From: Verrucomicrobiaceae bacterium
GTDB lineage: Bacteria > Verrucomicrobiota > Verrucomicrobiia > Verrucomicrobiales > Verrucomicrobiaceae
DNA: 64,000 nucleotides
Assembly (NCBI GenBank): GCA_027486585.1
Contig: JAIXOU010000079.1
Location: forward strand, 1-64,000
Reading direction: 5' to 3'
The position numbers were made by a program, and so were the translations under genes. Below are positions 52,101 to 61,077 of the stretch, one piece after another (positions within the stretch are counted from its first letter, which is position 1; each line of letters begins with the position of its first letter). The notes under the pieces were generated by a model. The model made no database searches. It was not told where the DNA came from and saw nothing but the letters and a program-made list of their open reading frames with translations.

Positions 52101-55100
52101 CAATTTCCTTTCTACTGGAAGCTATATTGTCTTTATCCCAGCTAGCCAGTTCGCAGTCGGACAGCCGCTGAGCGGAGTCGTCTCAATGACCGGTTCACAG
52201 AATAGCACTGCAGATGATGACGTCGGAGAAGATGGCATCGACGATGCTGCTCCTGGTATCAATGGTATACGCAGTCGTAACATTTCTCTGAATGTGGATG
52301 GTGCTCCAGTAGATGCGGGGACCGAAAGAGGTCTCTATAAGACCGACGATAGTTTTGATGATGATAACTTCGATCTAACCATCGACTTTGGTTTCGCGCC
52401 ATCCAATCCAAATCTCGTTGGCGTGGGTAACCTTGTATATGCGGATGCTAATGGAAATGGCACTTATGATCTCGGAGAAGGTGTCAATGGCGTCGCCGTG
52501 CAATTGTTCAGTTCTCTGGCAGACCCACAGACGGCTCAGCCAATGCGCACAACTATCACTTCCAATGAAGGTGTCTATCTATTCAGCGGTCTGGATGCGG
52601 GGGACTACATCATTCACATTCCAGCTTCTCAATTTGGTGCAGGCAAACCTCTAAGTGGCTGGAGTTCTATGGTGGGTCAGGGCAATGACAATCAAATCGA
52701 TGACAATACAGATGAGAATGGCGGTGGACTGGGCTTGCCAGGTGTTGTCGGGGTTACCTCCACCGTCATCTCACTCTTGCCTGATAGTGAGCCTCAAAAC
52801 GTTTCCGGTGAATCTGGTCGTGACGCATTCATGGACGATGCCAATGACGACAACACCGATTTGACTGTGGATTTTGGGTTCTTCAAACCTGTCGCTGTTG
52901 GTAATCTGGTCTTCCTTGATGCCAACTACAATGGCCGCGCAGAGTCTTCGGAAGGTCTTGCCGAAGTCGAAGTTCAGCTCTTTGAGGCAGGAGACTCCAC
53001 AGTCTTTGATCAGCCATTGTTCACCACAACGACTGACTCATCGGGTCGCTATCTATTTGAAAATTTAGCAGCAGGTAGCTACTTCATTCATGTGCCGCCT
53101 TACATGTTTGCCTTTGGTTCGCCGCTTTACCTGCGGGCCAGTGTTGCAGATGTGCAGTCAGGTGACGATAACTTAGGTGAGGACGGCATTGATGAAGGGC
53201 GTCCGAATGCTTATGGGGTGAGCACCGGAGTCTTCACCCTTACTCCGACAGGTAGCCCTATTGGTTCCGCTGAAGCTGGTCTTTCGGGAACCAGCGATGA
53301 CGCTTCTGATGCTGCAACTGACCTAACAATTGACCTTGGTTTTGTGCCGCGTGTGCAGATCGGAAATCTGGTCTTCCGTGATGCGAATAGCGACGGCGTC
53401 TTTGATCCAAATATTGAAACAGGTATTGATGGAGTGACGGTCGAGCTCTGGTCAGGTCAGGCGAATGCCACGGCACCACTGGCAACCACTACGACCTTTA
53501 ATGGCGGTCTCTACAGCTTCGGTATCGCACCAGGCTCCTATCATATTCGTATTCCAGCGAGTGCCTTTGGATCAGGTGGAGCTGCAGAAAATCTCGTGGA
53601 CACCGCCCCTACGGCTAATACTTCAGGCTTCTCCGCTGATGATGATGCGGGGCAAGACGGTTACCTCACTGGTAGTAGTGTCACTAGCAATGGTGTGCGC
53701 ACGGCAAACTTCACCGTCCTTCCAGGGCTAACACCAGATGCCACGAACGGAGAAACTGGATTCTTGTCCTATGACGATGACACCTTTGAGTATGATTCTG
53801 ATCTCACGGTGGACATTGGGCTGGCTCCAAAACCCATCGGCGTTGGAAACCTAGTGTTCAATGACAGCAATGGTGATAAGCGTTTCACGTCGGGCACTGA
53901 CTTTGGCATTTCGGGTGTGCTCATTGAACTTTATTCAGCAGGCAGCGTGCCCGGATCCAATACGCCTCTGGCCCAGACCTACAGCAAAGAAGGTGGTCTC
54001 TATGAGCTTCGTGCTCCTGGGGCGGGTGACTATTTTATGTTCATTCCTGCCTCTCAGTTTTCTTCAGGCAATGCTCTCTTTGGTGGCTCAGTGGTAACAG
54101 GCTTTGGTGATGACCTGGTGCCGCAGGATGACAATCTCAATGAAGACACTTTGAATGCGCCGTCACCAGCATCGACTGGTGTTTACTCCATTCCCTTCAC
54201 CTTGGTCTATGGCACTGAGCCGGCGGGCTCCGTGGAATCGGGTTCAGGGGGCAATCTCGATGACGCCCGTGACGCTGATTATGATTATACCATTGACTTT
54301 GGTTTCACAGGGATCGCTGCACCACTGAATCTTGGGGTCGGCAACTTGGTCTTCTTTGATACAAACAACAATGGCCGCTACGACAGTGGTGAAGGCAAAT
54401 CTGGCGTCTGGGTTATCCTCTACCGTGGTAGCTCCAATGTGGGGCCATTCACCCCCTTCCGCAGTGCCATCACGGACAGTGCAGGTCGTTATCTCTTTAG
54501 TAGTCTGCCTGCGGATACGTATCGGGTTCACATCGCCGCAGATAACTTTAAAAGCAACATCACCCTTCCCGGCTCCACGACTCAGGGCAATGGTCCGCTC
54601 TATGGTATGGTCTCAGTCACGGGTAATCAAAACGCGGCGACCTCTGCCGATGACAATCTTGGAGAAGATGGCGAGGATATTTCCAATCCATCCCTGTGGG
54701 GCATCAGCAGCCCATTCTTCAGTGTCCAAGCCGGAACCGCGCCTGTCGGCACCGCGGAGGCAGGCTTTGAGGGGTCCACTGACAATGCCAATGATTCAAA
54801 CGTGAATTTGACCATCGACTTTGGATTCAAAAATGCACCGGTGCCAGCGACTCTGAAGGTCGGGAACTTAGTCTTCCATGATCTAAACAACAATGGTATC
54901 GCTGATGTAGGTGAAGGTATCGGTGGCGTATTGGTGCAGCTCTTCAGTGCTGGCGCTAATCCTGTGACAGCCACGCCTGTCGCCTCTATGACGACTGTAA
55001 TGACGGGATCATTGATGGGCCAATATCTCTTTGAAAATCTAGCGCCTGGAAACTACTTCATCTTCATCCCTGCTTCGAATTTTGCCTCGGCCAGTTCACC

Positions 55101-57720
55101 TCTGTATCGCAAGCTTTCTCTTTACGGCGCGCAGGCTAATTCGGCTGACGATAATGCAGGGGAAGATGGTCTTGATAACTCCAAGCCTGAAGCCAATGGT
55201 ATCCGCTCAGCCGATTTTACCTTAATTTCAGGGACAGCACCCGCAGGCACTTCTGAGTTAGGCTTCATGGGCACCAGTGACGATACCGCTGATGGCGATG
55301 CGAATCTGACTATCGACTTTGGTTTCATCAACCGCATAGGTCTTGGGAATCTTGTTTTCATTGATCTCAATGCTGACGGCAAATATACCGCTGGCGTCGA
55401 TTCGACCGTTGATGGCGTTACAGTTGAAGCCGTCCGCATGAGTGGCAACAGCGAAGTGGCCGTCGTGGACACCACCGTCACTGCGAATGGTGGGATCTAT
55501 CGTCTAAATGTGTCTCCTGGAACTTACAAAGGCCGCGTTCCAGCCTCCATGTTTGCTCCTGGCGGTAAGTTAGCCAACCTCAAAGCCTCCACCATCACCG
55601 GCACAGGCTTTGACGACAATCTGAATCAAGATGGTATCACCAGCGCTAGCCCCATCACCACCGGCATCTCGACCTCGACCTATAACTTTGCACTGGGAGC
55701 CCAGTCTACAGACGCGAACGGACAGGAAGCTGGCACCGATAAAACCAGTGACAATGATGAAGACTCCAATGTGAATCTTACTGGCGACTTCGGCTTCGTG
55801 CCAAATGGCCCCGCAGTGGGTAACTTTGTCTTCCGTGACAACAACGGCGACTCCAAATACACCTCTAGCACAGATGTAGCCATTCCTGGCGTTACCTTGA
55901 AGCTCTTCGCTGCTGGGGTGAACCCTCAAACAGGCTCGCCAGTCGCATCCACCAACAGTGCGGCAGATGGCAGCTATCTGCTTTTTGCCCCGAGCGCAGG
56001 CAGCTACTTCATCCATGTAAACTATAGCAATTTCCTAGCGTCACAGTCTGGTGCGCTTGTCGGGATGAAAGCCAGTTCGATTGCAGGATCCCCCACGGCA
56101 TCGACTGACGACAACTTCGATCAGAACGCTATCAGTGTTAGTTCCCCATCGGTCAATGGCATCAGCACTGGTTTCTTTACTCTCGGAATCAATACCATGC
56201 CCCTCGACAGCACCGGCACCACTGGTGAGTCAGGCTACATGAAGACTCTCGACAACTTCGCTGACTCCTGGGGTAACATGACGATTGACCTTGGTTTTGA
56301 ATTAGCTCCTCAAGGCTTTGCTTTGGCTGACAGAGATCGTAACGGAGCTATCACGACTGTTCCAACAACCGTGGACGTGGCCCCAGTGACGACTCCGCAA
56401 ACAACGACTACACCTGCCACATTCGCTAGATGGCAGTTGGATCATCCTGGCACAGCAGAATCAGATACAGACGACGATTCTGCTTCTAATCTCTTGGAGT
56501 ACGCCATGGGCAGTGAGGTTAGCAGCGGTGCTTCTCAGCCTATCTTTAAGCTGACTTCAGATACGGCAACGGGTCGGGTTGATATGGTGATCACTCGCCC
56601 TACAGGTGGTCGTGCAGACATCCGTTACATTTTGAGTGCCAAGGCTGATACCCGCAACACTGCTTGGGCGCGTCTTAGCCTGGCACCTGAGATCACTCAG
56701 AACAATGATGGCACTGAAAACGTTCGTTATGCCAACATTGCCAGCGCTACTGTTTTTGCTGGATCGAATCTCGGTCTAGTTCGTCTAGAAACACAGCTTG
56801 ATGCCAATCTCGATGGAACTCCAGAGGCTACCTCCTACAGCACCACTCAGGTCTGGATACGCCGCAGCATCTCAGAGCGCATGACCTTCTCGATGCCTCT
56901 CCTTAAAGCTGATTTATTCCGTGGACGTATCACCAGCACATTAGGCAATAGACTTCGTTCGGGAAGCCAGGTCTGGACGACGTTGTTAACTGCCGATCGT
57001 CTGTTCTACATCGAAGTCACCTCTGGAGTCTATGAAGGTCACCGCTTTGACCTTGATGCGTCTGCTACGACATCGACAGATCTTGTGATTGAAGGTAGTC
57101 TGCCTGCTGGGCTGATCGGTGCCACCTTTGCTTTACGCAGCCATTGGACCGTGGATGAACTCTTCCCTACCACTCTCTTTAAGGCTGGCCCTAGCGCAGA
57201 TGAAGCTGACCGTCTGCTCTTCTTTGATGGCAAGACGAATGCCTTCCGCAGCTCTTGGCTGGCTAACGACGGTTGGACAGGCTCGGCAGTCGGTACGAGC
57301 ATCTTGGCGCCAGGTGAAGGTCTTATTGTTCATGCACGGACAAGCGCAGTGACGCTCACCCTGACGGGCAGCCTGCGTAGCAATCAGTTCCACCTGCCAT
57401 TGAAAGCTGGTGCTCAATTGGTTGGCAGCGGCTTCCCAATGGATCATAGCCCGGTCAGTCTCGGTCTCACCACGACCAATGGCTTCACCTCCGGCACCCG
57501 TGCCTCATCCGCTGATCGACTCCGCCTCTGGGAGGGGGACACGACTGAAGGCGCTGCAACCTACCGCAGTCTATTCCTCCAGCAGCGCAGCGCAGGCTCG
57601 ATCTGGATTCAGGAAAATGATGCAGGCCAGCTTGATCAATCTCGCGCCGTTCTTATAGCGCCTAGCCAAGCACTATTCCTTCTTCCGAAGACTGCTCAGC
57701 CTGACTTCAGAGAGCCTTAG
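28174..57720 (+). CDS. Giant secreted multi-domain surface protein (9,848 aa), likely adhesin/fibre
   Basis: One uninterrupted frame encodes about 9,848 residues, probably about 1 MDa. A signal-like hydrophobic segment ([17 protein letters not shown], from residue 45) follows a long N-region. Next: HAF-repeat-like segment (about 64-410); 29 He_PIG/putative-Ig repeats (412-3105); SdrD-B-like module 1; an insert domain (3255-3510); SdrD-B 2-3; 9 Ig repeats; SdrD-B 4; insert (4935-5141); SdrD-B 5-7; insert (5591-5829); SdrD-B 8-9; 8 Ig repeats; SdrD-B 10-11; a beta-propeller (7120-7440); SdrD-B 12-23; then a C-terminal region (9380-9848) of the kind shared by verrucomicrobial exported proteins. 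No enzyme active site is recognised. The acidic Asn/Asp-rich loops suggest calcium binding. Probably an exported adhesin or cell-surface fibre. The exact start is uncertain (28174, 28210 or 28306). Divergent from the YtrA-type operon. Confidence 0.9.
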   Translation: MNMSRIDLSIKIMTSTFGNLADVRTPISGLRSVSRCLNCAAAQLMLIALWLGVLVADISAQTTGTNYKVTRIGKDVLGGEAYAQSQCIMGMSPNGQYTTGMRFGSTTRGFIMTTSGTPVMTDIAKLASTHPYAVGADVNDEGDVLGFERWTSGSKINVVAWFYDRSANTVVRLLTPFDSSTSLIVTPVAITAGSGHAFGTVDPDGVNGSTALVGGFWNLTTLAWTGISGVREVLDASADGSVLLVVDTAGNGKIIKGSIGAGWATTVASFNVLSGGKVSPDGRYVASSERVAGVPAPFLYDTVTSTRTNLGLVSGVDTQGAKIGAVSDTARVLGTVNSSSGSHAVMWTLSASAYQRFSTILATDGHVAIDAAYSNWNIYNGGDGISADGLTIGLYGNNPAVLEDSLLIKQQCPTITVNPTSLSNGVVGSSYTQTVSASGGVAAYTYALTSGTLPAGLVFNSSTGAITGTPTMSNGAGTSLTFRATDANGCYGTRVLTLKICPVIAVNPTTLSNGTVGSVYSQTISATGGATPYAFSVSSGALPAWATLNPTTGVLAGTPNATTTANFTITVTDANGCVGSRVYSITPVCPVITVSPSLMAQGRVGVAYSQAMSASGGTAAYTWTITAGSLPAGLTLTASTGVIAGTPTASASPATSFTISATDSFGCVGSQVVSLQVCPVISLSPVTLIDGVVGTAYSQTVSASGGAAAYTFNISNGALPSWASLNSTTGVISGTPNSTATASFTVRAVDANGCAATRAYTITPVCPAISISPTSLASGIVGSVYSAALSASGGVAPYGAWTITAGALPAGLTLNASTGVVSGTPTAFASPATSFTVRVNDANGCQGSQSVSLQICPVITMNPSAAAAGVVGTSYSQAISATGGTAPYTFAVSSGVLPTGLTLNASTGVVSGTPTVEISSNVTIQATDANGCRGSRSLVFAMSCPPITMTPSSLPVGAVGVSYSQTLTATGGTPAYAWTVTSGTLPAGLTLNTATGLLSGTPSAGNGTGVSITVRATDSLACFGVQTYTLKICPVITLSPTTLSNGIVGTVYSQTVTAGGGATPYAFSVSTGALPTWATLNPATGVISGTPTSVTAASFTVQATDANGCSGTRAFSITPVCPAISITPTAALQGTVGVAYSQSFAASGGTAPYNSWTLTAGSLPAGLSLNAATGLISGTPTASASPAANLTLRVTDSFGCQGTQVVTLQICPLITVSPTSLLNGVVGTAYSQTVSATGGSSPYAFTLASGALPAWASLNATTGVISGTPNSTTTASFTIRATDSNGCSATQSYTVFPVCPSVTVNPSTLSNGVVGQAYSQTVSGAGGTAPYSFAVSVGSLPAGLALNASSGLISGTPTSPVAASFTIRATDTFGCQGSRAFIVTPVCPTIAVSPATLAIGSVGSAYSQTLSATGGTSPYSFALTTGTLPAGLSLNASTGGITGTPTAGNGAGFTLTFTVTDNFGCQGTRTATLQICPVVSVNPSSLANGVVGTAYSAAITASGGATPYLYTVTSGVLPSWAVLNSSTGVITGTPNSVTTASFTISATDANGCFGSRAYTVTPVCPVVTLSPATLVNGIVGSAYSQTVSGVGGSSPYVYSISAGSLPAGLNLNTSTGLISGTPSSAAAANFTIRVTDNFGCQGAQAYTVTPVCPAITVNPTTLPDGTVGALYSQTISAAGGTAAYSFALSSGTLPAGLTLNSSSGVLSGTPTASTGTAVSLTFRATDAFGCQGTRTATLKICPVITLTPSSLPAGTVGSAYSQSVSASGGVAPYGYAVTLGTLPAGLSLNPTTGAITGTPTAEISANVTITATDANACTGSRSYTLAMSCPPITIAPNTLPVGTLGAAYSQLITATGGTAPYAWNVSAGTLPAGLVLSSSGLLSGTPTASNGAGVSVTVRAVDNFNCVTTKSYLIQICPVISISPVTLGTATVGTAYSQTITASNGATPYLYSLASGSLPAGLSLNGTTGVISGTPTSTTSASFTINAADANGCAATRAYSLAPVCPVITIGPASLPSATIGVAYSQVISASGGTASYTYSITSGTLPAGLNFNSTTSVLSGTPTASNGAGVSVTFRAVDAYGCVGTTPLTVKVCPVITVSPSTLSNGIVGTAYSQTVSAAGGASPYVFTVANGALPAWATLDSATGVVSGTPNSATTSTFGIRATDANGCFGTQSYTITPVCPSITISPISLTVPTVGNAYSQTFSGTGGTSPYTFNVISGLLPTGLSLNATTGVISGTATSTANASFTIRATDANGCIGVRSYSVTPVCPAITLNPTSLPNGTVGVSYSQTLSTTGGIAPFTYTVSAGALPVGLSLNATSGTLSGTPTSTATATLTIRVTDTNGCQGTRAYVITPVCPTITLNPSAIAAGLSGSSYQQTLGASGGTAPYTFSVISGVLPSGLALNSVTGDLAGTPTSANGGGASLTMAATDANGCVGTRVYNLKICPVITLAPASLPDAVVGTNYSQAVSAGNGGAPYVYSVATGSLLSGLTLDPISGVISGTPSAATSAGFTVRVTDVNGCQATRSYTISASCSVIALNPVTLPTATVGSLFSTTFSPSVGSAPFTFSITTGALPSGLILDSSSGILSGTPINTTTSNFTVRVVDQYGCSGTRAYSITPVCPAMTITPGVFSSAFVGVAYTQALAVGGGTAPYTWTQTSGVLPAGLIFDAATATLSGTPTATNGAGVSLSFRVTDVYGCQSTLNSVFVVCPVITLTPTTLPDASVGVAYSRTISASGGVSPYIYSVSSGSLPIGLSMSSAGVITGTATNSEPGTFVVTATDVNGCVGTRTYSITTGCAVITLSPTTLPDLTVGSAYTQTLSATPQSGLIGQYYSGTNFSSLVLTRSDASIDFDWGTGSPSASVPVNGFSVRWTGTLLPNSTGNHTFQATTDDGFRLWVNNNLVIDRWNDQGATNHTAVVALTAGVAATVRVEYYENAGSAVARLQWSGPGFTLQPVTGWQTYRYTVATGALPAGLSLNATTGQISGTPTVPGSFTFTVRASDGGPCFGTRSYTVNSVCPALAITTTSLPDGFTGNSYSRTLNATGGNPPLTWSLSSGTLPAGLSLSSAGEITGTPTAATTANITVRVTDLGGCFATQALTLQVRNMGIGNQVWVDTNNDGLRGSTEAGVPNLRVELWSPGSDGQRNNGGGDDVKITEQDTDSNGLYAFSNLLAGVYYVRLPTPPTYYPSISTTVVTTDNGVNNDNNGVQSGGMGSPVVSPLITLSVGGEPAAGVDGDDSDRDSTIDFAFANLDLCYTNTLVDNASFEFQQLSNSTGTASALLNYNGSGTSLGLGINGFQWLGGTNGTSGLGEPIQRVQVLAGNAGSRVSWVESVKARHGKRYMLFQGANSCVSLRAAGGGEWSSVLQAGREYQVSIWAANASSAAASIVLDLGANTQIYQVISGSTPGLYQYYTVSQGEMTGTAPGEQQCCGFSGSGGSFSSFGSADYNNWSEASTNTAQPMWRQFTWRFRIANSATPTQIDTATMIFSGGSNTGPIAMDHLTLCQVSASSTLTLGNQIWNDTNNNGLRDGTELGIGGASVQLYSSINNISGDADDILISSTTSSSGGAYNFTGLNAGKYVVKVTPTTGQPATSGIPVIVDNGVNNDNNGSQPGGPGTPLFSPVIDLATGSEPITDGDTNPDTELSIDFGLWSGISIGNLVWSDVNSDGVFQSGTESGISGVALELLDSSNNVLRTTTTNSSGIYNFVTYQPGQYRIRIPTPPSSLPLITAVNDPADNGEDNDSNAIQSGGVGTAVTSPLITLTAGAEPGIVGTTNNENTIDFGFRVCPTISVSPTALTTATQYSPFSVNLSATGGTGPYTWSVTSGTLPAGLTLTTAGSLSGTPTAAALPGYYTFTLRALDGPTGCSASRTYTLTLLCPLITVSPASLTGGVQYSSYSQSLTASGGTSPYSWSVSPALPSGAVSWWIAENGPADVLSNNFSVSYNGLAYQTGAVGRAFNFDGVDDLVEAADSSSLQPAQLTLEAWVNPATSGLPSNATVITKTSSSVGTDGYGLGYLGSTTSFGFWVNDRTNNRITTTLTAGVWSHIAATYDGSNMRLYVNGVQVAVKVYATPIAHSADVLRIGNNGGGSTAWKGGIDEVALYNRALSVAEVLSRYNSTITGNNGMPIGLTVNATTGAMSGTPTSVPAIYSFIARANDASGCAGVRSYSLVIGCPVISITPTTLPNATQYASYASQALIGNGGTSPYTWSLFSGALPTGMTLSSAGVLSGTPGANPGAYNFTVQARDVNNCTTTRSYTLTVVCPPVTLSNTSFASAQQFSAYTAQTVTSSGGNSPYSYSITSGALPTGMNLTASGLVSGTPTAIPGTYSFTIQATDAQNCSGTRAYSILVTCPLITVDPSLITSSTQYASYSQTLSATGGNGSYVWNVSSGALPNGLTLSAAGIISGTATAAPGNYSFTARAVDTQTCAGLRAYTLTVLCPAVAVSPTSIASGTATQAYSQTLTATGGTSAYTWSVQSGALPTGITLSSAGVISGTTNQIGGFNFVALATDSNGCTGTRSYTLSISCPTITIAPASLPDATTSSAYSQSVTATGGVGAISWSLASGALPTGLTLSNAGLISGTPSGAPGIYSFIVRSADSNNCEATKSYVINLLCPVVSITTASVSNGTTGIAYSVSLAAAGGTAPHSWGLSSGTLPLGLSLSPGGIISGVPTAAGSSTFTVSVNDSYNCSASKSFTLTTACPVLTLSPAILGGGNRGVAYNQSLITSGGTAPYSYTISSGSLPAGLSMNGSGVISGVPTGSGSSTFTVKSDDANGCSVSATRSINVTGLSLGDLVWNDLNQDGAFDAGESGVSGVSLQLFSTTNTVIGDGDDVSVGTTATNGSGIYGFANLAPGRYFIRIATPPAGLPFSSGIIVTTDNGVNNDNNGIQSGGSGTAVTSPVITLAVGREPGDFTGGGDSDASVDFGFRSVPTVSPLLEYDMNITSGGLPAPPSYQNPCIVSSAKIQVEEDLNGLTDVSEPAYSGPIKGGARSRRVRDWDDTFDAAYSTARSNLTQNRDSLWVRFDMDPTATGTVGKLLMDVQRVNSTSPVNGRAYLTWNDGSGFRTARTDAFVIAAQPTWYSLNLNWTTFLGGATALPTASQLAGKSFLLEIYLWGGDSTGYIDFDNIVLEGSATCAPPTLSVGDFVWSDLNCNGLKNSREPGLPGVTVELWRAGADNTANTIDDALHATMVTDANGYYLFSGLAAGKYFVKIPMPSTDWPTAAPAVNLDNGVDNDSNGLQPGGSGTAVNSPVITLALSTEPGSTGTTNRDMSIDFGFCASMSIGNLVFSDVNNNGLVDSGEGGVIGAQVELFQSTDTTVNNSDDVKIGSTFTTDATGGYNFTALTIGRYYIKLTPPISHPRRSSTSSSSDNGVDNDNNGISQSATSAPIYSMMVTLSALTEPGNLLAPFGSNAETTIDFGLRPVFVSIGNVVFKDGNNNNRFDTGEGVGNVRVELLNEAGVFVRNLSTSNVASTRGQYNFTNVIPGNYFVRIPPSEFGSGMALANTLSIQPSSPVDDDQDDDQITGDSGVDNATPASSGISSPLLAVFEDTQPTLATGESGFGATLDDSDDNNGNMTVDFGFRSTGPTETGCYHFVFGDNNQDGTLLSKATEWVPAQAYDFNYAGNIATIDNFDLVYDAPTKRLILDSSFTQVSGRKVDAIWMLVSTGSNPANAEHAVIYMDGFNRNAPQLTIYRYDPAQGQLSWQSASNIMVSTVVGGANSADVLQDKVTETGTSVRFQFVIDVNRVNTATNWTAMGVNAATWEGLLMAGSSGVVLRTVDLNSAPTYDSSGRLTAFNYTPSSTTQGTFETDPAGVFTIATEPCSTSPWVNLGNLVWSDTNWNGLKDSSELGVSGATVQLFDPGADAAVGGIGLNADFQVGSSLVTNSTGAYNFTNLVPGKYYVRVTPPATFPSSGGSVVTVDNNVDNDNNGSQPGGPGTNLFSPVIDLAVGSEPTSAVDGDGTSGNATVDFGLWSGFTIGDLVWSDLNNNGLKDTTESGVSGVTVELMNPGADGFVGGTGLNADTVLLTTSTNSSGAYSFRSYTQGLQYVRITPTAALSLASSVVVSSDNGSNNDNNGTQPGGAGSDISSMIIMLTPGGEPGNTGTTNSETTIDFGLRGCPAITISPTSLPVVTLGSPYSQTLTGSGGNSPYTWSLISGTLPTGLSLSSGGVLSGSTTAAIGNYNLTVQLTDLSGCKVTRAYTLTLVCPALSMSPSILSSGTQGSAYSQTMAAGGGTAPYTWTVALGAVPSGMTLSTSGLFSGTPTLPGSYTFTIRATDARSCFVDTSYTMAVSCPTISVTPSSLSDATLAALYTPVAFSASGGSAPYTWSLTGTLPTGMSLSSTGSLSGTPSGAPGVYTITAIVTDANLCTGSRALNLQVNCGAFSISPSTLPASIQNAAYSAQTISASGGTAPYTWAVTVGGLPAGMTLSPAGVLSGTPTAAPGTYNFTARATDGFACQSSRAYAFVVNCPPVAVTTASLNGAVQFVSFSQTLAANSGTSPYSWSITSGTLPSGMNFSSGGVLSGTPTQIGTFPLTFRAVDSNGCAATRALTLTVACPVITLTPTTLIGAQNNTAYNQQLSANGGTGPYVYTRISGAIPTGMTFTSQGLLFGSPISGPGNYTFAVQATDASGTCAGSQSYTLTVTCPTITLSPSTLANGTVGTTYTSSLSTAGGTAPYAYSVISGALPAGLTMSGSGLISGTPTAAATASFTIQTKDAFNCTGTRAYTLTIVCPAITITPSTLNDAYYNLAYSQAMTATGGTGPYAWSIVAGTPPSGITLSPAGVLSGTSIAFGSASFSVRVTDLYGCQSTLNTTLTVKGLAIGDLVWDDVDYNGIHDAGEAGVKDVTVQLWDPGADNAIGGTGPDADVQVGADKTTSAFGTFAFQNLLPGYYYLRVFPPTNLPLPGGSPVDADNGVDNDNNSAQQPDGPGTVIYGPVVELSTGSETIDEDGDHDTDFTVDFGLYRGLTIGNPGSPNFVWEDANDNGIKNSGEPGIDGVSVQLWFAGSDQRIGGSDDALRQTTTTSGGGKYSFVTLPPGKYYLRIPTTPQAQPLSSSSSVLLDNGINDDDNGHQVAAGSIYSPLITLTSGQEVSDGGYNENTIDFGLIPVTPTVYLSATQDDSIQTYNAASGKYSGALRHPFGTSHNQGDGNPFDVPYGMELGPDGNWYVAHFGDSNLYRLSPAGVQTAGVLNTSSASLSQIQVFAIGPDGNFYVVDHNGGRIVRFAGPLSSTPGVPMGTSPFTFLTQSGIQDVAFGPDGNLYLVVQSGTTREIRRYNATNGVLMNVIATDSQIVSMVAGGQPVSLVSGIDIHGSTLYGVNRSDGEIFRINLTNPAAPGAPQIVATIASAGKGDVDTRDIEYNPKDDLLYLTGYNWGKPVVAGTYSSGAMLRVSLTGAVDIFEAPIPTPPGPNNEIWAGPRDISIGKPFSVVAETVAVGSIVWNDTNANGIHDAGENGIPNVRVELWRDIDGNSSNGAESRIGWTFTNSRGMYYFSGEDPGVYQLKVSSHNFTDGQPLAGSGYSSPVTVSTDNQIDGDDNGIQTGGNRTETLSPLITLNPGSEPQGNGATGVELGVGGELDNFIVDANGDMTVDFGFVEPGIMALGNLVFNDANGNRRFDNGEGLDGVAVQLYYWGQTPGASQPVATTVTANGGKYLFNNLWQGQYFVHLPAAQFQSTGDLRGLFSLQDVQAGDDDVGEDSIDTLTPFTSGLSTGRIIMTADSAPTNSTGETGVNASSDDSNDNNTDLTVDFGLFRPVAIGNLVFFDGNANGHADSGEGINGVTIQLYTHDQIPGTDTPIATTTSINGGKYLFSFLRPGNYRLHIPSSMFQDGAVLFRRVSIDEGLSGDDDSGEDGLNDTIPSQQGVSTNIVTIFPGASPTDQTGESGVDSTADNDNDASVDLTVDFGFQSPVGIGNLVFIDANQNGRADAGEGVDDVTVEIYSADQTPGSVTPLFTQSTQNGGKYAFNFLSTGSYIVFIPASQFAVGQPLSGVVSMTGSQNSTADDDVGEDGIDDAAPGINGIRSRNISLNVDGAPVDAGTERGLYKTDDSFDDDNFDLTIDFGFAPSNPNLVGVGNLVYADANGNGTYDLGEGVNGVAVQLFSSLADPQTAQPMRTTITSNEGVYLFSGLDAGDYIIHIPASQFGAGKPLSGWSSMVGQGNDNQIDDNTDENGGGLGLPGVVGVTSTVISLLPDSEPQNVSGESGRDAFMDDANDDNTDLTVDFGFFKPVAVGNLVFLDANYNGRAESSEGLAEVEVQLFEAGDSTVFDQPLFTTTTDSSGRYLFENLAAGSYFIHVPPYMFAFGSPLYLRASVADVQSGDDNLGEDGIDEGRPNAYGVSTGVFTLTPTGSPIGSAEAGLSGTSDDASDAATDLTIDLGFVPRVQIGNLVFRDANSDGVFDPNIETGIDGVTVELWSGQANATAPLATTTTFNGGLYSFGIAPGSYHIRIPASAFGSGGAAENLVDTAPTANTSGFSADDDAGQDGYLTGSSVTSNGVRTANFTVLPGLTPDATNGETGFLSYDDDTFEYDSDLTVDIGLAPKPIGVGNLVFNDSNGDKRFTSGTDFGISGVLIELYSAGSVPGSNTPLAQTYSKEGGLYELRAPGAGDYFMFIPASQFSSGNALFGGSVVTGFGDDLVPQDDNLNEDTLNAPSPASTGVYSIPFTLVYGTEPAGSVESGSGGNLDDARDADYDYTIDFGFTGIAAPLNLGVGNLVFFDTNNNGRYDSGEGKSGVWVILYRGSSNVGPFTPFRSAITDSAGRYLFSSLPADTYRVHIAADNFKSNITLPGSTTQGNGPLYGMVSVTGNQNAATSADDNLGEDGEDISNPSLWGISSPFFSVQAGTAPVGTAEAGFEGSTDNANDSNVNLTIDFGFKNAPVPATLKVGNLVFHDLNNNGIADVGEGIGGVLVQLFSAGANPVTATPVASMTTVMTGSLMGQYLFENLAPGNYFIFIPASNFASASSPLYRKLSLYGAQANSADDNAGEDGLDNSKPEANGIRSADFTLISGTAPAGTSELGFMGTSDDTADGDANLTIDFGFINRIGLGNLVFIDLNADGKYTAGVDSTVDGVTVEAVRMSGNSEVAVVDTTVTANGGIYRLNVSPGTYKGRVPASMFAPGGKLANLKASTITGTGFDDNLNQDGITSASPITTGISTSTYNFALGAQSTDANGQEAGTDKTSDNDEDSNVNLTGDFGFVPNGPAVGNFVFRDNNGDSKYTSSTDVAIPGVTLKLFAAGVNPQTGSPVASTNSAADGSYLLFAPSAGSYFIHVNYSNFLASQSGALVGMKASSIAGSPTASTDDNFDQNAISVSSPSVNGISTGFFTLGINTMPLDSTGTTGESGYMKTLDNFADSWGNMTIDLGFELAPQGFALADRDRNGAITTVPTTVDVAPVTTPQTTTTPATFARWQLDHPGTAESDTDDDSASNLLEYAMGSEVSSGASQPIFKLTSDTATGRVDMVITRPTGGRADIRYILSAKADTRNTAWARLSLAPEITQNNDGTENVRYANIASATVFAGSNLGLVRLETQLDANLDGTPEATSYSTTQVWIRRSISERMTFSMPLLKADLFRGRITSTLGNRLRSGSQVWTTLLTADRLFYIEVTSGVYEGHRFDLDASATTSTDLVIEGSLPAGLIGATFALRSHWTVDELFPTTLFKAGPSADEADRLLFFDGKTNAFRSSWLANDGWTGSAVGTSILAPGEGLIVHARTSAVTLTLTGSLRSNQFHLPLKAGAQLVGSGFPMDHSPVSLGLTTTNGFTSGTRASSADRLRLWEGDTTEGAATYRSLFLQQRSAGSIWIQENDAGQLDQSRAVLIAPSQALFLLPKTAQPDFREP
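28366..29406 (+). other. Giant protein N-terminal HAF-repeat-like region
   Basis: Residues about 65-411 lack the Ig signature and have repeating units of the type [29 protein letters not shown] and [11 protein letters not shown], each a short strand pair with a Gly/Asp turn and a following aromatic. This resembles the HAF (extracellular) repeats of bacterial exported proteins, which form a propeller-like fold. It sits before the first Ig repeat. Confidence 0.6.
29407..37490 (+). repeat. He_PIG/putative-Ig array 1, about 29 repeats
   Basis: About 29 units of about 80-95 residues begin with CP-x-I(T/A/S)(V/L/I)-x-P at 29407, 29674, 29938 and so on to 37228. Each contains Y(S/T)QT(V/I)SA-GG-x-x-PY, SG(A/T)LPAG(L/W), STG-x-I-SGTP and A(T/V)DANGC-G(S/T)R. 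One Cys is at the start and one near the end, giving a regular Cys pattern. The repeat that begins near 36565 is interrupted by a PA14 domain. Nucleotide sequences differ strongly between units. Confidence 0.9.
36652..37053 (+). other. PA14 domain nested in Ig repeat 28 of the giant protein
   Basis: Residues about 2827-2957 begin [11 protein letters not shown] and contain [23 protein letters not shown]-like [24 protein letters not shown] and [20 protein letters not shown], the full PA14 signature set. PA14 domains bind carbohydrates in many surface proteins. The host Ig repeat starts before it ([20 protein letters not shown]) and resumes after it at [15 protein letters not shown]. Confidence 0.9.
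37498..39537 (+). repeat. SdrD-B-like modules 1-3 with an inserted jelly-roll-like domain
   Basis: Modules start with [14 protein letters not shown] (37498), [13 protein letters not shown] (about 38725) and [13 protein letters not shown] (about 39145) and end in DFAF/DFGL/DFGF. They contain the [10 protein letters not shown] loop, as in calcium-binding SdrD B repeats. Between modules 1 and 2 (37936-38710, residues about 3255-3510) is a domain with [16 protein letters not shown] and [11 protein letters not shown] blocks that recalls galactose-binding-like jelly rolls (DUF642/CBM-like). That last identification is weak. Confidence 0.8.
39541..42545 (+). repeat. He_PIG/putative-Ig array 2, about 9 repeats
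   Basis: Units begin with CP at about 39541, 39813, 40702, 40969, 41233, 41500, 41761, 42025 and 42286. Several use [11 protein letters not shown] or [10 protein letters not shown] beginnings and S(A/S)AGV(L/I)SGTP centres. The second repeat is split by a LamG domain. The ninth ends at TGLSLGD, the start of the next SdrD-B module. Confidence 0.88.
39949..40557 (+). other. LamG/concanavalin-like domain nested in an Ig repeat
   Basis: Residues about 3926-4120 contain [54 protein letters not shown] and [15 protein letters not shown], the classic LamG/LamGL3 motifs. It interrupts an Ig repeat, which starts before it at [17 protein letters not shown] and resumes after it at [14 protein letters not shown]. 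Such domains bind carbohydrate or matrix ligands. Confidence 0.92.
42553..46544 (+). repeat. SdrD-B-like modules 4-9 with two insert domains
   Basis: Module starts: 42553 ([13 protein letters not shown]), about 43612 ([13 protein letters not shown]), about 44032 ([13 protein letters not shown]), about 44467 ([13 protein letters not shown]), about 45679 ([13 protein letters not shown]) and about 46123 ([13 protein letters not shown]). Inserts lie at 42976-43596 ([27 protein letters not shown]; a jelly-roll-like ending) and 44944-45660 ([34 protein letters not shown]). I do not recognise either insert confidently. Confidence 0.8.
46549..48655 (+). repeat. He_PIG/putative-Ig array 3, 8 repeats
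   Basis: Units start with C near 46549, 46813, 47074, 47338 ([11 protein letters not shown], without the usual Pro), 47605, 47866, 48130 and 48391. They keep the SYTLT-x-x-CP joint and the LSGTP turn seen in the other arrays. The array leads into SdrD-B module 10 at [11 protein letters not shown]. Confidence 0.88.
48661..49530 (+). repeat. SdrD-B-like modules 10-11
   Basis: Module 10 begins [15 protein letters not shown] and module 11 begins [20 protein letters not shown], which carries a short insertion. Both have the DNG(V/I)(D/N)(N/D)DN Asp/Asn loop and end in VDFGL or IDFGL. They join Ig array 3 to the propeller. Confidence 0.82.
49531..50500 (+). other. Beta-propeller (NHL/Vgb-like) domain of the giant protein
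   Basis: Residues about 7120-7440 contain repeated blades with [71 protein letters not shown] and [16 protein letters not shown]. The G-P-D-G-N-x-Y pattern is that of NHL/SMP-30-like six- or seven-blade propellers. At least five blades are visible. It lies between SdrD-B modules 11 and 12. Confidence 0.8.
50506..56310 (+). repeat. SdrD-B-like modules 12-23
   Basis: Twelve tandem modules of about 150-165 residues start near 50506, 51007, 51472, 51937, 52420, 52890, 53353, 53838, 54330, 54855, 55335 and 55812, with (V/I)GNLVF-D-NxNG(R/K) starts, a YLF-L-PG-Y(F/H)IxIPAS centre and VDFGF ends. From module 13 on, the usual [10 protein letters not shown] loop is replaced by a DD(D/N)xGEDG(I/L) loop and a G(E/T)xG-x-x-DD-x-D-x-N end. 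Module 12 mixes both forms. Confidence 0.88.
56311..57720 (+). other. Giant protein C-terminal region
   Basis: Residues about 9380-9848 begin with a Thr/Pro linker, then [32 protein letters not shown] and a block of about 380 residues with [39 protein letters not shown] and [10 protein letters not shown]. This resembles a C-terminal region seen in several exported verrucomicrobial proteins (TIGR02597 from memory). It lacks LPXTG, PEP-CTERM and type 9 signal features. It may be the part that sorts the protein to the surface. Confidence 0.6.
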
Positions 57721-57956
57721 TCTGCAATCGGGTATGGCCGATCCGCTGACTTGCATGTGTCATTGATTCCATAAGGCTATATTAACTCCCGGCCAGTATT
57801 CCCAGGATACAACTCTGCGAGACAAAAAAGCCCTGTGAAACCAAGCTCTGGCAGCACTCAACGATCGATTCCTCTAGGCCTGCTTTCAAGAGTCTAAATG
57901 GCGGATATTACAAGAGGGCGATAGTGGCTCACGGAGTTCAACCACAGCTCAAAAAG

Positions 57957-57989
57957 AAAAAACCGTGAACCAGCAGTTCACGGTTTTTT
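57957..57989. terminator. Bidirectional intrinsic terminator
   Basis: AACCGTGAAC (57961-57970), loop CAGCA and GTTCACGGTT (57976-57985) form a perfect 10-bp stem, with A-run before (57957-57960) and T-run after (57984-57989). It lies 237 bp after the giant gene stop and 22 bp before the stop of the gene on the other strand, so it can serve both. Confidence 0.9.
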
Positions 57990-58010
57990 GGGGAGAAACT
58001 TGAATCTCAA

Positions 58011-58367
58011 TTACACAGCAGCCGCAGCAGTTGCCGAAGTGGTGGCAGTGCGGGCAGAAATGGATTCGTCAGCACGAGCGAGGCGATTGACGCTGGAAGC
58101 TTGATCTAATCCTTCAAGGCCACGGTAGGTTTTGTCTTTTTTCTGCACCAAGCCGCTGCTGGCCAGCTTCAGGAGCTTTTCATAGCAACGGAGGCGTAAC
58201 ATTTCTTCACCACCACTCACAGCATTCTTTTTCTTTAATCCTTCAAAAACTTTTGCGAACAGGGCTTTGAACTCAATGGTCTCTCCTCCAGCGAGGGCGA
58301 TGACGAGTTCATCCGTAACATGATCGACTGAGCGGCGGAGGAATGTAGTGCGTTTAAGTGTGGACAT
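58011..58367 (-). CDS. Small protein of unknown function
   Basis: The 118-residue product is not recognised. It starts MSTLKRTTFLRRSVDHVTDE, has helical stretches with basic residues (FKALFAKVFEGLKKKN, RLRCYEKLLKLASSGLVQKK) and an Ala/Thr-rich C-terminus. The helix-turn-helix-like spacing with a following basic strand might indicate a small winged-helix or nucleic-acid-binding protein, but this is weak. It ends next to a bidirectional terminator and is followed upstream by 429 bp with no confident gene. Confidence 0.6.
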   Translation of the reverse strand: MSTLKRTTFLRRSVDHVTDELVIALAGGETIEFKALFAKVFEGLKKKNAVSGGEEMLRLRCYEKLLKLASSGLVQKKDKTYRGLEGLDQASSVNRLARADESISARTATTSATAAAAV

Positions 58368-58796
58368 GGACGGCTATAGTAACCGCAAATTGCCATCTTG
58401 GCCTCTAATAATTCATGAAAGTGACCGCTTTCCTGCACTTTGCTTTAAATATCTGTATTTAGCCTCTTAAAATATGAAGATTCTCAAAATTCAGCCTTAA
58501 TTTTGGGGTGGTGGATAGAATATCAATTGATCTAAAATAGTAATTTCGGTTCTTGTTGAGTTTTATTCGTAATGAATTTTGAATGACTGATTGGTTTGAG
58601 TAGTGAAATCCTTGTTGTCTATCGACCATGCGCCATTTGATGACACCTTAAATCAGCGGAGTCCTTATGAAGCGGGCAATGTGCCGCACTTTTTTTTACC
58701 AGTCCGTGATATGGACCAAAATCGAAATAATGGCTAAAGCGGGGTATTGATGCTGAATCGCTTGTGTTGTGAGGCGATTTATTCCAAGCATGGCTC
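58368..58796. other. 429-bp gap between the small gene and dprA
   Basis: No reading frame with coding character is seen. The middle (58440-58620) is AT-rich. A hairpin followed by T8 lies at 58672-58697. The rest holds presumably the promoters of dprA and the small minus-strand gene, but no good -35/-10 pair can be picked out. Confidence 0.5.
58672..58697 (+). terminator. Candidate hairpin terminator or leader structure
   Basis: GCGGGCA (58672-58678), loop ATG and TGCCGC (58682-58687) pair with one bulged G, followed by AC and eight T (58690-58697). No annotated plus-strand gene ends just upstream, so it could end a short RNA or attenuate dprA, whose ATG is 100 bp further on. Confidence 0.45.
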
Positions 58797-59897
58797 ATGA
58801 CTCGAAAAGAAGCATGGATCGCTCTCAATCTGATTCCCCAGGTGGGGCCGGTGCGCGTGCGGAAGCTGCTACAATCATTAGGCACGCCAGAGTGCATTCT
58901 TTCAGCTAAGCCTTCAGAACTCATGCAGGCAGAAGGCATCGGTAGAGCACAGGCCGATGCGATTGCTGCTTGGCAGTCTAGCGTCAATTTGGAAGCGGAA
59001 CTGAAAAAGATCCAAGAGCGCGGTCTGACGATTTTGACACAAGAAGATGAGCTGTATCCGCCGCTGTTAAAAGCTATTCATGATCCTCCCCTCGTCCTTT
59101 ATGTTTGGGGTGAATTAACCAAGCGAGATCATCAGGCCGTAGGTGTCGTCGGTAGCCGACATGCCACAATGTATGGGCTGAATGCCACGAAGAAGATGAG
59201 TTTTCAGATCGCCTACTCAGGATTCACGGTGATCAGCGGTCTAGCGCGTGGAATCGATACTGCAGCTCATGAATCAGCCCTAGCGGCGAAAGGCCGCACG
59301 GTGGCCGTGCTCGGCTCTGGCATTGGTAAACTTTATCCGCCGGAAAATATGGCCCTCGCTGAAAGGATCGCCCAAAATGGTGCGGTCATCAGTGAGTACC
59401 CAGTGGATCGCGTTGCGGACAAGCAGACCTTCCCTTATCGAAATCGCATCGTTGCAGGTTGGTGCAGTGGGCTGCTGGTGGTGGAGGCACCTCTACGCAG
59501 TGGCTCATTGATCACAGCGCAGCAGGCCACAGAGCAGGGGCGCACGGTGTATGCCGTGCCGGGGCCGATTGATAAACCCACCTCGGCAGGCTGTAACCGG
59601 TTGATTCAGCAGGGGGCAAAGCTGGTCATGGATGGCGGGGATGTGCTGGATGATCTTATGACCCTTTTCCCGACTGCACCTAAGGCCCCATTGATCGAGC
59701 AGCCTGCAGCTGTCGTAAAGCTTTCTTTGGATGAAGAAATCTTGTTCCGAGCCTTGGACGCTGAGGAGCGCCACATCGACGATCTGGCCCAGCTCTCAGG
59801 ACTAACTCCGGCTACGATCAATGTGACCTTAATGCGTCTAGAAATGAAACGCCTGATCCGTGCCCTGCCAGGCCGACGTTTTGTTCGACTCGTGTGA
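58797..59897 (+). CDS. dprA: DNA processing protein DprA
   Basis: The 366-residue product is full length. DprA binds incoming single-stranded DNA during natural transformation and loads RecA. The Rossmann-like domain has VGVVGSRHATMYG, TVISGLARGIDTAAH, KGRTVAVLGSGIGKLYPPENM, the SEYPVDR block and RSGSLITAQQATEQGRTVYAVPGPID, all diagnostic. An N-terminal helix-hairpin-helix part (residues about 1-70, with LIPQVGPVRVRKLLQSLG) precedes it, and a C-terminal winged-helix of about 60 residues (EEILFRALDAEERHIDDLAQLSG) follows, as in the longer DprA forms. Its stop is 3 bp from the stop of the convergent unknown gene. Confidence 0.97.
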   Translation: MTRKEAWIALNLIPQVGPVRVRKLLQSLGTPECILSAKPSELMQAEGIGRAQADAIAAWQSSVNLEAELKKIQERGLTILTQEDELYPPLLKAIHDPPLVLYVWGELTKRDHQAVGVVGSRHATMYGLNATKKMSFQIAYSGFTVISGLARGIDTAAHESALAAKGRTVAVLGSGIGKLYPPENMALAERIAQNGAVISEYPVDRVADKQTFPYRNRIVAGWCSGLLVVEAPLRSGSLITAQQATEQGRTVYAVPGPIDKPTSAGCNRLIQQGAKLVMDGGDVLDDLMTLFPTAPKAPLIEQPAAVVKLSLDEEILFRALDAEERHIDDLAQLSGLTPATINVTLMRLEMKRLIRALPGRRFVRLV

Positions 59898-59900
59898 GGT

Positions 59901-60653
59901 TTAAACGACGACTCGCAAGGCTGGTGAGTGATCTTGTAGAAGCCGTGAAGTTAGTCGTGGCAGGTTAGCCAAGGGCGGACTTCCCGAAAGATCACGTGTC
60001 GCTGTTTGCCACTCTAGCCGCAGATACTCAGCGATCAGGTTGGTCAGGCTAAGCTGGAAAAAATGTCCCACGGCTGCCCAGACGCTGAGAAAGTGGCCAG
60101 GAGCACGACCCTCTTCGACAGCTGTGCGATAATGTTTTAATATGCCCTGATACCTCGCGCCACGCGTCGCCTTTAGAAGAAGATGTCCGGCTTCCAAGCT
60201 CTGGGCGTTTTCTTTGTTGGAGAGGCTCGCTCCAAAGTTGACATCGGCGGAAATGAGGGACCCTAACTGCATGGCCTCTGCCGCTTCCCAGGCTTTCATG
60301 AGCTGGGGAACCAGTAGGGATTGCAGGGATTCTTGGGCAAACTTTTCCCAAGCGATCTGAAAGCGCAGAAGTTTTCCAGAAGCTGGGGGCTGGAAATGCA
60401 GATGCGTCATGCGCTGGCGGATGCCGGAAAAGAGCCACTCCACCCACTCTAGCCCGCGCGCCCAGTCGCTCAGAGCTTGCTCGGCTGACTCATCGGCGTC
60501 CGCTAGCAGAGTGACAGCTCTGAGCTCATGGCCAGCAGACTGCGTCTCCGCCGCAGGTGCGCGGGGAACTTTGTCATCCATTCGTTGCAAGAGCCGAATC
60601 ATCCGTGAAAGATGAAACGCGTCGCGCCTATCTGCGAACGCAAAATTTCTCAT
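59901..60653 (-). CDS. Protein of unknown function, possibly UreF-like helical fold
   Basis: The 250-residue product is mostly helical. The stretch LVPQLMKAWEAAEAMQLGSL, then ISADVNFGASLSNKENAQSLEAGHLLL and APGHFLSVWAAVGHFFQL recall the order of blocks in UreF urease accessory proteins, but the PVGAFSHSQGLE start of UreF is absent and there are no urease genes here. I therefore do not assign a function. The start is at 60653, whose CAT shares bases with the divergent ATG at 60652; an ATG at 60605 would avoid that overlap. It converges on dprA. Confidence 0.6.
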   Translation of the reverse strand: MRNFAFADRRDAFHLSRMIRLLQRMDDKVPRAPAAETQSAGHELRAVTLLADADESAEQALSDWARGLEWVEWLFSGIRQRMTHLHFQPPASGKLLRFQIAWEKFAQESLQSLLVPQLMKAWEAAEAMQLGSLISADVNFGASLSNKENAQSLEAGHLLLKATRGARYQGILKHYRTAVEEGRAPGHFLSVWAAVGHFFQLSLTNLIAEYLRLEWQTATRDLSGSPPLANLPRLTSRLLQDHSPALRVVV

Positions 60654-61005
60654 GTCTGAAATCCCATCTCTTGACAGTTCAAAACCTTATTACCAATGCG
60701 TCCGCTGCGGGAACTGCTGCCGCTGGCCTGGTGATGTGAATGTGACACCGGAAGAGGTGAGCACGATCGCTGCCTTTCTAGGGCGTGATGAAGCGGAGTT
60801 CATCTCAAGCTGTACCCGCTTGAATGCCAATCGCACGGGTCTCTCAATCATCGATAAGCCCAATGGTGAATGCTTGTTTTTAGAGGGCGTGAATACTTGC
60901 CAAATCCAGTCTGTGAAGCCCATTCAATGTGCTGGGTTCCCCAATGTCTGGAACTTCCCAGGCTGGCGGGAAAAGTGTGAAGCCGTGGAGGTGGCAGCCA
61001 GTTAA
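60652..61005 (+). CDS. YkgJ-type cysteine-cluster protein (zinc/iron chelating)
   Basis: The 117-residue product belongs to the YkgJ family. The cysteine cluster YYQCVRCGNCCRWPGDV has Cys at 16, 19, 22 and 23, and further Cys occur in SSCTRLN, GECLFLEG, NTCQIQ and PIQCAGFP. This matches the family pattern Cx2CGxCC with later Cx5-14C, thought to bind zinc or an iron-sulfur cluster. Function in the cell is unknown; the family has been linked to modification of other proteins. The start ATG overlaps the divergent gene's start by two bases, so its promoter must lie inside that gene. Confidence 0.85.
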   Translation: MSEIPSLDSSKPYYQCVRCGNCCRWPGDVNVTPEEVSTIAAFLGRDEAEFISSCTRLNANRTGLSIIDKPNGECLFLEGVNTCQIQSVKPIQCAGFPNVWNFPGWREKCEAVEVAAS

Positions 61006-61077
61006 TCAGAGTATTTCACATCAAAACAGGGATTTTGGCTGCGTGTAGCTGGGTTTAGGCGTTTGATGAGAGAGCTT

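Noticed and set aside
59901-60653. Urease accessory protein UreF
   Set aside because: Some helical blocks are similar but the conserved N-terminal motif is missing and no urease genes are nearby, so I only mention it as a possibility.
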